Below are positions 46,096 through 53,205 of a stretch of DNA of 64,000 nucleotides, in pieces. The notes beneath the pieces were generated by a model. That model worked only from the letters and a program-made list of their open reading frames with translations, was not told where the DNA came from and made no database searches. The translations under genes and the position numbers were made by a program. Each line of letters opens with the position of its first letter. Position 1 is the first letter of the stretch. The stretch spans positions 186,001-250,000 of the forward strand of contig JAJQFI010000008.1 of the NCBI GenBank assembly GCA_021201235.1, written 5' to 3'. The DNA is from Oscillospiraceae bacterium. GTDB lineage: Bacteria; Bacillota; Clostridia; Oscillospirales; Ruminococcaceae.

Positions 46096-46983
46096 ATGTA
46101 TAGCCGCGAGCTTTATACTTTTATTGTTGCTGTAGAGCAAGGCAGTTTTTTGAAGGCTTCCAAAGAGCTGTTCACTACGCCTGCTTCTGTAATGAATCAA
46201 GTCAATAAATTTGAAGACCGTATCGGCGTAAAGCTGATTGAAAGAACCAATCAGGGAATAAGCCTGACATCGGCCGGACGTTCTATTTACAAAGAAGCAA
46301 AGAAGATTGTAAAAATTTCCGAAGAGGCGACATCCCGCGCAAAGCAGATAGAGATGAGTGAACAACAGGTAATCAGAGTTGGTACATCCATTCTTCGCCC
46401 GTGCAAGATGCTGATAGAATTATGGTCGGAAATCGATGACGGCTCATGTACAATCCATATTGTTCCTTTTGACGATACCCCGTCAGGGATGGAAACCATG
46501 CTTTCTTCTCTGGGAAAACAAATCGACTGCTTTGTAGGTCCATGCGATTCGCTCACATGGAAGGAAAATTACAACATCCTGCAAATAAAACAGGGAGAGT
46601 GTGCGATTGCTGTTCCAAGAAAGCATCGATTATCCAATAAGGAAAAACTGTGCTGGAATGACTTAGATGGTGAAACAATCATGCTTGTGAAGCGCGGCGA
46701 CTCTCCCGTATTAAACCGGCTGAGAGATGAAATCGAAACCAGCCATCCCAAAATCACGATTTTAGACACACCCCATTTTTATGACACAAACATTTTTAAC
46801 GAATGTGAACAAACCGGCTGCCTGATGGAAACATTGGACATATGGGCAGATGTTCATCCGTCCATTGTGACGATCCCGATGACGTGGGATTACAAAATGC
46901 CCTACGGGATTATTTACGCAAAGCACCCGTCGGAAACCGTGGAAGCGTTTGTTGCGAAAATCAGTAAGAGTTTAGAAAAATAA
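46096..46983 (+). CDS. LysR-family transcriptional regulator
   Basis: 295 residues. N-terminal winged HTH (ELYTFIVAVEQGSFLKASKELFTTPASVMNQVNKFEDRIGVKLIERTNQGISLT), then a periplasmic-binding-like effector domain from about residue 90. Divergent from the aldo-keto reductase gene, the usual position for a LysR protein controlling its neighbour. Probably governs the reductase, flavodoxin and MATE genes (inference). Complete, with GAGGTGG before the ATG. Confidence 0.93.
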   Translation: MYSRELYTFIVAVEQGSFLKASKELFTTPASVMNQVNKFEDRIGVKLIERTNQGISLTSAGRSIYKEAKKIVKISEEATSRAKQIEMSEQQVIRVGTSILRPCKMLIELWSEIDDGSCTIHIVPFDDTPSGMETMLSSLGKQIDCFVGPCDSLTWKENYNILQIKQGECAIAVPRKHRLSNKEKLCWNDLDGETIMLVKRGDSPVLNRLRDEIETSHPKITILDTPHFYDTNIFNECEQTGCLMETLDIWADVHPSIVTIPMTWDYKMPYGIIYAKHPSETVEAFVAKISKSLEK

Positions 46984-47032
46984 AGCACAGGGAGCCTGTT
47001 GCATGGTTTACTTACAAGATAAAAGAGCTCAT

Positions 47033-47160
47033 TTCCTTCGGCATGGCATATCGCCGTTGATAATCAGAGCTCATGGGAACGGTTTTCTATAGACCCCATC
47101 GTCAAGCCACATTATATATGCTTTCAGAAGCTGAATATTGGTTTGACGGATTGATGGCAT
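47033..47160 (+). pseudogene. relic fragment of an AbiEi antitoxin gene
   Basis: About 128 bases closely match the middle of the intact abiEi gene at 49938-50070 (shared runs such as CCTTCGGCATGGCATAT, GGGAACGGTTTTCTATAG and CCCCATCGTCAAGCCACA), with a lost codon and a further deletion after GAATATTGG. No open frame covers it. It lies inside the broken end of an MFS gene on the other strand. The rest of 46984-47505 holds no other gene. Confidence 0.75.
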
Positions 47161-47293
47161 TATAGGGCGTGCAGTAGGCAGTCACGCAGAGATAGAAGTT
47201 GACTAAGAGATTAGTGATGATTCCCGAAAGAATTGACCAGCCAAGCTGTCCCATGGCGAAGTAGACCATGACTTTTTTGGATACGCGTTTCAT
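47102..47293 (-). pseudogene. truncated MFS/GPH sugar transporter, first helix only
   Basis: From the ATG at 47293 (GGAGG upstream) the frame encodes MKRVSKKVMVYFAMGQLGWS and continues through the first membrane helix to ...LLVNFYL, the standard start of glycoside-pentoside-hexuronide/MFS symporters. After about 33 residues, homology ends where the AbiEi relic begins, and the remaining residues are antisense to that relic. The rest of the transporter is missing. A promoter (TTGATT-17-TACTAT) survives upstream. Confidence 0.72.
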
Positions 47294-47439
47294 TACTGTT
47301 TCCTCCGTTTGATGAATATTAAGCCCCCGGCGGGGCAAATCAACTATCATAGTAGCATAATAATTGCAAAAAATCAAGATATTTTTGGACAATTTTATCA
47401 TTAAAAACAGCGCGAAATTCCATAAATCCGCCTCCGCCA

Positions 47440-47470
47440 CCTTGCTTTTCTCGCTCTGATATGCTATACT
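47440..47470 (+). promoter_or_regulatory. promoter of the HExxH gene, near-identical to the NUDIX promoter
   Basis: TTGCTT (47442-47447), 17-base spacer, TATACT (47465-47470). The 31-base block CCTTGCTTTTCTCGCTC... is repeated with three changes at 48050-48080. Confidence 0.65.
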
Positions 47471-47505
47471 GATTTCAACAATTAAACTTCAGGAGGAAAA
47501 AAGCC

Positions 47506-47967
47506 ATGCCCGAAACCGAAATTCAACGTCTGCTCGAAAAGTGGATGGAAATCCTGCGAATCAAGAATAACTGGGACGTGAAGCTGGATTTGCGCTCCGA
47601 CCTGTCGTTTCCGAAAACCGGCGACATAAAAATCGACTGCGACGACCGCAAGGCAATACTCATCCTGAACCAAGCGGGTCCGAACTGGGGCAACCCAGAG
47701 GAGACCATCTGCCACGAGCTTCTGCACCTCAAAATGTATCCGCTCGACCAGTTCACCGAGTCGATGATAACATCCACCTTCGAGGACGGCACCGCCGCGT
47801 CAAACCTCGCCTACACCAACTTCTTTCTAAATCTTGAGATAACGGTCGAAGAGCTCACCAAGTGCTTCCTCGCCGCCTTCGGAGAGGACAAAACTCTGTC
47901 ATTCAGCAGATGCGAGAGCAAGAAGTCGTTTGAGGAACTGTTTGAGGGGTTGAATAATCTTGGATAG
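47506..47967 (+). CDS. small HExxH zinc-metallopeptidase-like protein
   Basis: 153 residues, no named family recognised. ETICHELLHLKMYP near residue 66 is a textbook HExxH zinc motif; a downstream Glu in TSTFEDG could be the third ligand. The N-terminal half (NWDVKLDLRSDLSFPKTGDIKIDCDDRKAILILN) suggests a SprT- or ImmA-like fold. AGGAGG precedes the ATG. The last eight residues (FEGLNNLG) and following bases are shared with the ADP-ribosylglycohydrolase end at 42.55 kb. No signal peptide. Confidence 0.72.
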   Translation: MPETEIQRLLEKWMEILRIKNNWDVKLDLRSDLSFPKTGDIKIDCDDRKAILILNQAGPNWGNPEETICHELLHLKMYPLDQFTESMITSTFEDGTAASNLAYTNFFLNLEITVEELTKCFLAAFGEDKTLSFSRCESKKSFEELFEGLNNLG

Positions 47968-48049
47968 CAGAGAATGTCGGACCGACGCCGTAATCCGCGA
48001 CAATATGCACGAGCTTGCAAAGACCGGTCGCTGGCTTGGCGGAACAACG

Positions 48050-48080
48050 CCTTGCTTTTCTCGCTCCGACATGGTATACT
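48050..48080 (+). promoter_or_regulatory. promoter of the NUDIX gene
   Basis: TTGCTT (48052-48057), 17-base spacer, TATACT (48075-48080). Confidence 0.65.
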
Positions 48081-48113
48081 AAACGCAAATCAATATTTGC
48101 GGGAGTGATAGCT

Positions 48114-48560
48114 TTGAGGACAGAAAATGTTGAGCTTACGGTATTGTGTCTGATACACAGGGGCGATGAGCTTCTGTTGCAGGACAGGTTGGCGAAGAAT
48201 TGGAAGGGCTATACCTTGCCTGGAGGACACATCGACCCCGGCGAGTCCATTGTCGATGCAGTCGTAAGGGAGATGAAGGAAGAAACCGGGCTTGTCATCA
48301 CGAATCCACACCTATGCGGTGTTAAGCAGTTCCCGATTGAGAATGGCAGGTATATAGTTTTTCTCTTTGAAACTGAGCTTTTCAGCGGGCAACTGAAAAG
48401 CTCGGATGAGGGAGCTATGCACTGGATTCGCAGAGAAAAGCTGCATGAAGTGAAGCTTGTGGATGATTTTGACGAGCTCCTGAAAGTGATGCTCGACGAC
48501 AATCTGACCGAGTTCCAATATGTGGTCGATGAAAACGAGTGGAAGGTTGTAATAAATTAG
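48114..48560 (+). CDS. NUDIX hydrolase, MutT/8-oxo-dGTPase-like
   Basis: 148 residues starting at TTG 48114 behind GGGAG; a longer frame to 48015 would run through the promoter and is rejected. Complete Nudix box GHIDPGESIVDAVVREMKEETGLVI (Gx5Ex7REUxEExGU) at about residues 35-57. VLCLIHRGDELLLQDR matches the 8-oxo-dGTP diphosphatase subgroup, but other nucleotide or ADP-ribose substrates are possible given the nearby ADP-ribose genes. Confidence 0.88.
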   Translation: MRTENVELTVLCLIHRGDELLLQDRLAKNWKGYTLPGGHIDPGESIVDAVVREMKEETGLVITNPHLCGVKQFPIENGRYIVFLFETELFSGQLKSSDEGAMHWIRREKLHEVKLVDDFDELLKVMLDDNLTEFQYVVDENEWKVVIN

Positions 48561-48566
48561 TTTCTC

Positions 48567-48590
48567 AGAGCGACCCCGTCGCTCTTTTTT
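48567..48590 (+). terminator. terminator after the NUDIX gene
   Basis: AGAGCGAC-ccc-GTCGCTCTTTTTT. Confidence 0.88.
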
Positions 48591-48658
48591 ATGCCCTAAG
48601 GGCTTCCCTTGCCCTCATCAACCCCACCCCGCCCGAATATACTTAACGGGGTGATTGC

Positions 48659-49006
48659 ATGTTTTTAAGAATACTCTCAAATATTTTCAGCCGCTTGCTC
48701 TGGTTTGCCCTCCACATCGAGGATAAAAGCTCGTTTCCGAAGCCGTTGAGCCCTGCCGAGGAGGAACGGCTTTTCAAGGCTTTTTCGGAGGGAGATACCG
48801 CCGCACGGGACGCACTGATTCTCCACAACCTCCGCCTGGTCGCCCACATCGTGAAGAAGTACTACGTCACCGCCGACGAGCAGGAGGAGCTGATTTCGAT
48901 TGGCACGGTCGGGCTCATCAAGGCGGTTAATTCGTTCGACCCGACGAAGGGAAACCGCTTCGCGGCGTTCGGGGCGAGGTGCATTGAAAATGCTATCAGT
49001 ACATAA
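48659..49006 (+). pseudogene. sigK: sporulation sigma factor SigK, N-terminal half, interrupted
   Basis: 115 residues. The start MFLRILSNIFSRLLWFALHI and SFPKPLSPAEEERLFKAFSEGD, ILHNLRLVAHIVKKYY, ISIGTVGLIKAVNSFD and AARCIEN-type ending (GARCIEN) are sigma-K pro-sequence and region 2. After CIEN the frame reads only Ala-Ile-Ser-Thr and stops, where intact SigK continues EILM and region 4. The break is near the position where skin elements split sigK in Bacillus and C. difficile. The other half is not in the window, so either a skin-like insertion or a deletion is possible. Confidence 0.8.
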
Positions 49007-49566
49007 CGGAATCAATATCTGAAAATGACTATCAAAATCATATTTTCGGCTCAATTTGGAAGCCTTTTTGGTATGTAAGAGACCATGGTTATATAGTCGC
49101 TTCAAATATAACAGGACGGATTGAAGTGGCACCGCTGATGGTTTTGCATCTCCCTCTGCTGTCCATGAAGAAGTATAACGATGCCGTGAAGTTCAATCTC
49201 CAGTTCACTTCTCTTGACAAAATTGAGAGTATGCCGGACAAGCTCCGTTGGCACCGTTATCACAAAGGGCTGTATCAGTTTGAAGTCGCCGAGTATCTGG
49301 GCGTCGAGCGGCAGACCTATAGCGGCTATGAAGAACCCGACCGAGATTTCTGCCCGCCGGAGCATATCGCCAAGCTTGCAGAGCTTTACGGTGTCCCTGC
49401 TGAAGACCTGACGGATGAATATAATCTGTTCATCTATTGAGGACAGGGCAAGCAACTGGTTGCAAAGCGCAAGAAGCTGGGGCTTACTCGTGAAGATTAT
49501 GCCGCTCGACTCGGAACGTCGTCCGGTAATCTCAAGAAGTGGGAGAGGTATTTTAAAGAGATATGA
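48994..49566 (+). pseudogene. two-HTH XRE-type regulator, N-terminally truncated and with an in-frame stop
   Basis: The frame opens right at the sigK break (YQYITESISENDYQNHIF) with no start codon, continues WYVRDHGYIVASNITGR, a first HTH (MPDKLRWHRYHKGLYQFEVAEYLGVERQTYSGYE), then TGA at 49438-49440. The same frame resumes GQGKQLVAKRKKLGLTRED and AARLGTSSGNLKKWERYFK, a second HTH, to 49566. This domain order is known in clostridial XRE proteins. A shorter product could start at GTG 49126. Confidence 0.72.
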
Positions 49567-49584
49567 ATAACTGCAAGTTTTCTC

Positions 49585-49613
49585 TTGCAATTCATCTAAA
49601 AATATGCTACAAT
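49585..49613 (+). promoter_or_regulatory. promoter of the first abiE operon
   Basis: TTGCAA (49585-49590), 17-base spacer, TACAAT (49608-49613). The motif TTTTTAAGAGTTTAGAACA at 49646-49664 follows, shared with the second abiE operon. Confidence 0.65.
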
Positions 49614-49670
49614 ACTTGTAACAAAGTCTACAAATTCAAAAAAGATTTTTAAGAGTTTAGAACATAGGGG

Positions 49671-50273
49671 ATGATAGCCATGTCTTCAAATATAAAAACG
49701 CTGTTTGAGCAATACGGCGGTGTCATGCGGACAAAGGAACTGAACGAGCATGGCTTTTACGACCGAAAAATAAAGTCCCTCATTTCTGAGGGACTTATAG
49801 AGAATATTCGGCGCGGTTATTATCAGTATATCGGTGATGAAGATTTTACCGAAATTGCGGTTGTCAAAAAACTGTTTCCCGATGGCATTATTTGTATGGA
49901 AAGTGCACTTGACTATTACGGATATACAGATAGGGTTCCTTCGGCATGGCATATTGCTGTCGATAATAAGAGTTCGCGGGAACGGTTTTCTATAGAATAC
50001 CCCATCGTCAAGCCACACTATACATGCTCTCAGAAGTTGAATATTGGCTTGTCTGAAGGACAGATTGATGGCGTCACCGTGAGGGTTTACGACCGCGAGA
50101 GAACCATCTGCGATTGCATGAGAAATCGCAACAAAATGGATGCCGAAGTGTTCAGCGATGCGATTCAGGGTTATCTGAAAGATCCGAACAGAAACACTGC
50201 AAATCTCGGCAAGTACGCCACACTTCTTCATGTGGAGAAAAAAGTCAGGGAGGTAATAGGTATATGGCTGTGA
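49671..50273 (+). CDS. abiEi: AbiEi-type antitoxin of a type IV toxin-antitoxin system (copy 1)
   Basis: 200 residues. N-terminal winged helix (IKTLFEQYGGVMRTKELNEHGFYDRKIKSLISEGLIENIRRGYYQY) and the AbiEi C-terminal domain (DRERTICDCMRNRNKMDAEVFSDAIQGYL). In the known system it binds inverted repeats in its promoter and counteracts AbiEii. It overlaps the toxin gene by ten bases. The second codon Met (ATG 49680) is an alternative start. About 15% longer than needed for the HTH plus core, normal for family. Confidence 0.88.
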   Translation: MIAMSSNIKTLFEQYGGVMRTKELNEHGFYDRKIKSLISEGLIENIRRGYYQYIGDEDFTEIAVVKKLFPDGIICMESALDYYGYTDRVPSAWHIAVDNKSSRERFSIEYPIVKPHYTCSQKLNIGLSEGQIDGVTVRVYDRERTICDCMRNRNKMDAEVFSDAIQGYLKDPNRNTANLGKYATLLHVEKKVREVIGIWL

Positions 50274-51163
50274 AGAATATTACTGCTTCGGTTCTGATGA
50301 GGCTTAGAAATCAAGCAAAAGCCGAAGGCATTACACATCAGATGGGACTTCAACTGTTCTTCCAAGAAGAATTTTTGAGAAAGTTATCTCATTCACAATA
50401 TCGTGAAAACATGATTCTGAAAGGCGGAATGTTCATCTATACGATCACGGATTTTGATAGCCGCCCCACGAGAGACATGGATTTCATGATCCGAAGAATG
50501 TCAAGGGATATGCAGAATATGCGTAGCACCATGCAACAAATATGCGAGACAGATACCGGCAATGACTATATAACAATAGAAGTTTCTGAGACGGAGCAAA
50601 TCTCTTTGGAAAAGAAGTATCCTGGTGTCAGAGTAAAGTTGATCGGTAGAATCAGCAACGTCCGTGTGCCTTTCTCCATTGATATTGGCATTGATGATGT
50701 GATTGTTCCAGAACCTGTTCCAAGAAAAATAACCACCCGTCTTGACGGGTTTGAAGCTCCCGAAATATATACATACTCATTAGAGAGTACGATTGCGGAA
50801 AAGCTTGATATTATTCTTGACAGAATGGAAAATACCACGAGGATGAAAGATTTTTTTGACATCTACTACATCTCAAGTATCTTTGATTTTGATGGAGCTA
50901 CTCTCTGTGCTGCTATCAATTCTACCCTTAATCATAGAAACAGGAATCCTGATGACGATATTTTTGAACGAATCAAAGAGTTTCCGAACAAGGAGTTTTT
51001 CATAACGCAGTGGAGTATCTTTCAACCCGCAAAAGAATCCGGAGTAGAGTTTTCTGTGGTAATCAATCGGCTAATAGACTTTCTCGAACCGATTTATGTT
51101 AGCTTAAAACGAGAAGAAGCTTTTTGCAAGACGTGGAAGTGTGAAAAGGCAAAATGGCTATGA
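50264..51163 (+). CDS. abiEii: AbiEii-type nucleotidyltransferase toxin (copy 1)
   Basis: 299 residues from the ATG at 50264, inside the end of abiEi. DUF1814/AbiEii signature: MILKGGMFIYTITDFDSRPTRDMDFMIRR near residue 45, with the Gly-Gly and Asp-x-Asp of the nucleotidyltransferase fold, and SLESTIAEKLDIILDRMENTTRMKDFFDIYYI near 170. Known members transfer nucleotides to tRNA or other targets and cause reversible growth arrest, giving phage abortive infection. Target unknown here. An upstream in-frame extension is rejected. Confidence 0.9.
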   Translation: MAVKNITASVLMRLRNQAKAEGITHQMGLQLFFQEEFLRKLSHSQYRENMILKGGMFIYTITDFDSRPTRDMDFMIRRMSRDMQNMRSTMQQICETDTGNDYITIEVSETEQISLEKKYPGVRVKLIGRISNVRVPFSIDIGIDDVIVPEPVPRKITTRLDGFEAPEIYTYSLESTIAEKLDIILDRMENTTRMKDFFDIYYISSIFDFDGATLCAAINSTLNHRNRNPDDDIFERIKEFPNKEFFITQWSIFQPAKESGVEFSVVINRLIDFLEPIYVSLKREEAFCKTWKCEKAKWL

Positions 51164-51171
51164 ACAGCATC

Positions 51172-51211
51172 AACCACATCGGCAAAAAAGTAAAAATTTG
51201 CTGATGTGGTT
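51172..51211 (+). terminator. long stem-loop after abiEii copy 1
   Basis: AACCACATC-g-GCAAA paired with TTTGC-t-GATGTGGTT; no T-run follows, so the terminator role is uncertain. Confidence 0.45.
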
Positions 51212-51223
51212 AGAGGTGATTGC

Positions 51224-51351
51224 ATGAATGTAAGGCTAATTGAAAAAAAGTCTTGAACCCGGTGTTGAGATGACTTGCCAGGACATTTGCAACATTGCAA
51301 AAAGTGTGGATGATACTTTTCGGGAGACCTATGCTATAATGTCTACATAAA
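51224..51351 (+). pseudogene. small frameshifted reading frame downstream of abiEii
   Basis: ATG 51224 behind AGAGGTGAT starts MNVRLIEKK, then stops after a run of seven A. One frame over, the sequence continues LEPGVEMTCQDICNIAKSVD and ...YAIMST. Removing one A would join both into about 41 residues. No family recognised; it could be a remnant or a homopolymer error. The rest of 51164-51609 holds the promoter at 51469-51496 and no other supportable gene. Confidence 0.35.
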
Positions 51352-51468
51352 AAATACACGCAAATTTTAATTATAAAGATGATGAGCGTGATGGAGGTGG
51401 TTCTCTGTTGCTATTGTTGAAAGCTATGGTTATGAGTTTTTGCGTGTGCATTATCACACTTTATGTGG

Positions 51469-51496
51469 TTGACTTTTGCCTTGAGAATAGTATAAT
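51469..51496 (+). promoter_or_regulatory. promoter of the AlbA-domain gene
   Basis: TTGACT (51469-51474), 16-base spacer, TATAAT (51491-51496). Confidence 0.6.
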
Positions 51497-51609
51497 ATTT
51501 ATAGGAGACGGAGAAAAATAAGAATGAACCACAGGTACGGGAACGAGGTGTCCACAATAGGAAGCTATCCGATTTTATAGGCGAAACCACAGAATACGAC
51601 AAGAAAGAA

Positions 51610-53013
51610 ATGCTTGAAGAACGCAAGCCGAAAAGCTGGCTTAAAAGTGTAAGTGCGTTTGCGAACGGTATTGGCGGAGCTTTGATTTTCGGCGTGTCCG
51701 ATGATGAGACGCTCGTCGGCTTGGATGATGCCAAGGATGCCTCCGAAAAGATAAGTGAAGCCATCAAGACCAAGATGGATCCAATACCGGATATTGTTTT
51801 GAAAATCCATAAAGAGGATGGCAAGGAGTTTGTCGTTTTAGACGTTAAATCGGGAATGGAAACGCCTTATTACTACATTGGCGACGGAGGTCACATAGCC
51901 TTTGTAAGAGTTGGAAATGAAAGCATCCCCGCCGATGCCATTGCACTGAAAAGACTTGTTATGAAAGGCAGTAACATAACTTTTGATAGCATTTCAACAA
52001 GATATAACTTTAACGGATTTGCCTTTACAAAACTCAGATCGGTTTATCGTCAACGAACAAAAAAGGAACTTTCTGAATCAGACTTTGCTTCCTTTGGATT
52101 AGTTGACGAGGACGGTATGCTTACAAATGCAGGTGCTTTACTTGCAGATGAGTCTCCCATACGGCACTCTAGGCTGTTCTGCACCCGTTGGTATGGGTTG
52201 GATAAAGCCTCCGGTATTATGGAAGCTCTTGACGATAGAGAAGTCAGCGGAAGCCTTATCACGCTTTTGCAGGCGGGTGAGGAATTTGTCAATAACAACA
52301 CAAAGAAGCGTTGGAAAAAGACAGGCAACGGTCGGATTGAAATGCCCGAATATCCCGAACGTGCGGTATTGGAATGTATCGTAAACGCTTTAATTCACCG
52401 CGATTATTTGATACTCGGCAGCGAGGTTCATATTGATATTTTTGACGACAGAATAGAAATTACATCTCCCGGCGGTATGCCTGACGGCTCAGCTGTTCAA
52501 AACCTGGACACCGACAATGTTATTTCCAAACGACGCAATCCCGTGATTGCCGACGTGTTCAGTCGGATGAACTACATGGAGCGCCGTGGTAGCGGTTTCA
52601 AGAAAATCAAGGACGATTATCACTTTGCCGTTAATTACCGTCCCGAATTAGAGCCAAAGTTTTATTCCGATATTTCTACATTCAAGGTCACACTGTATAA
52701 CCTCAATTACAATGTTCCGGTTGAAAAAGTGGTGTTTGACTCCGAAAAAGTAGCGTTTGAACCCGAAAAAGTGGCGTTTGAACGACACCTTTCTGAAGCA
52801 TCCGCAAATGCCCCTACAAAAGAAAAAGCAAGAGCATTGTTTGACGACTATGGATATGAATATGCGTTTAGCCGTTCTGATATAGTGAGGATGTTCGACA
52901 TGGCTTCTTCTTCGGCGGGAAAGTTTATAACGAAGCTGAAAGATATGGGAATGATCGAAGCTGTCAGCGGTCAAGGCAAAGGCAAATATAAATTCGTCAT
53001 ACCAAAAGAATAA
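51610..53013 (+). CDS. AlbA_2/Schlafen-type domain protein with HATPase_c_4 and winged helix
   Basis: 467 residues from ATG 51610. AlbA_2 domain (about 1-120: KSWLKSVSAFANGIGGALIFGVSDDETLVGL), an ATPase-like DUF4062/HATPase_c_4 domain (about 200-365: PERAVLECIVNALIHRDYLILGSEVHIDIFDDRIEITSPGG, then RRNPVIADVFSRMNYMERRGSGF) and a C-terminal winged helix. A threefold repeat EKVVFDS/EKVAFEP/EKVAFER lies near 375-395. In-frame homology (KLSDFIGETTEYDKKE) extends upstream to about 51559 with no standard start codon, so the N-terminus may be truncated. Function: putative transcriptional regulator, often in defence islands. Confidence 0.82.
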   Translation: MLEERKPKSWLKSVSAFANGIGGALIFGVSDDETLVGLDDAKDASEKISEAIKTKMDPIPDIVLKIHKEDGKEFVVLDVKSGMETPYYYIGDGGHIAFVRVGNESIPADAIALKRLVMKGSNITFDSISTRYNFNGFAFTKLRSVYRQRTKKELSESDFASFGLVDEDGMLTNAGALLADESPIRHSRLFCTRWYGLDKASGIMEALDDREVSGSLITLLQAGEEFVNNNTKKRWKKTGNGRIEMPEYPERAVLECIVNALIHRDYLILGSEVHIDIFDDRIEITSPGGMPDGSAVQNLDTDNVISKRRNPVIADVFSRMNYMERRGSGFKKIKDDYHFAVNYRPELEPKFYSDISTFKVTLYNLNYNVPVEKVVFDSEKVAFEPEKVAFERHLSEASANAPTKEKARALFDDYGYEYAFSRSDIVRMFDMASSSAGKFITKLKDMGMIEAVSGQGKGKYKFVIPKE

Positions 53014-53018
53014 AGTTT

Positions 53019-53055
53019 ATGCCCGCTATCAGCCATCAAGCCGATAACGGGCATT
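53019..53055 (+). terminator. stem-loop after the AlbA-domain gene
   Basis: ATGCCCG-TATC-GC paired with GC-GATA-CGGGCAT, followed by TTCC; moderate terminator. Confidence 0.5.
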
Positions 53056-53205
53056 TCCTATTGACCCACTGACAACGGGTCAATATAAGTGGGCGGAAGT
53101 GGATACCCACCAAGAATCTATCATAACACCTTGCAATTTCATTCAAAAAGATGTACAATATTTAAAATAGAGAAATTGTATAACAAATGCACCCAGGAGG
53201 TCCCC

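Noticed and set aside
48015-48113. 33-codon N-terminal extension of the NUDIX gene
   Set aside because: It would place the gene's own promoter inside coding sequence and the residues do not resemble NUDIX proteins.
51411-51522. Hydrophobic small frame (TTG start, ...MVMSFCVCIITLYVV...) as a second type I toxin
   Set aside because: Overlaps the promoter of the AlbA-domain gene, has a doubtful start, and lacks an antisense partner or strong terminator.
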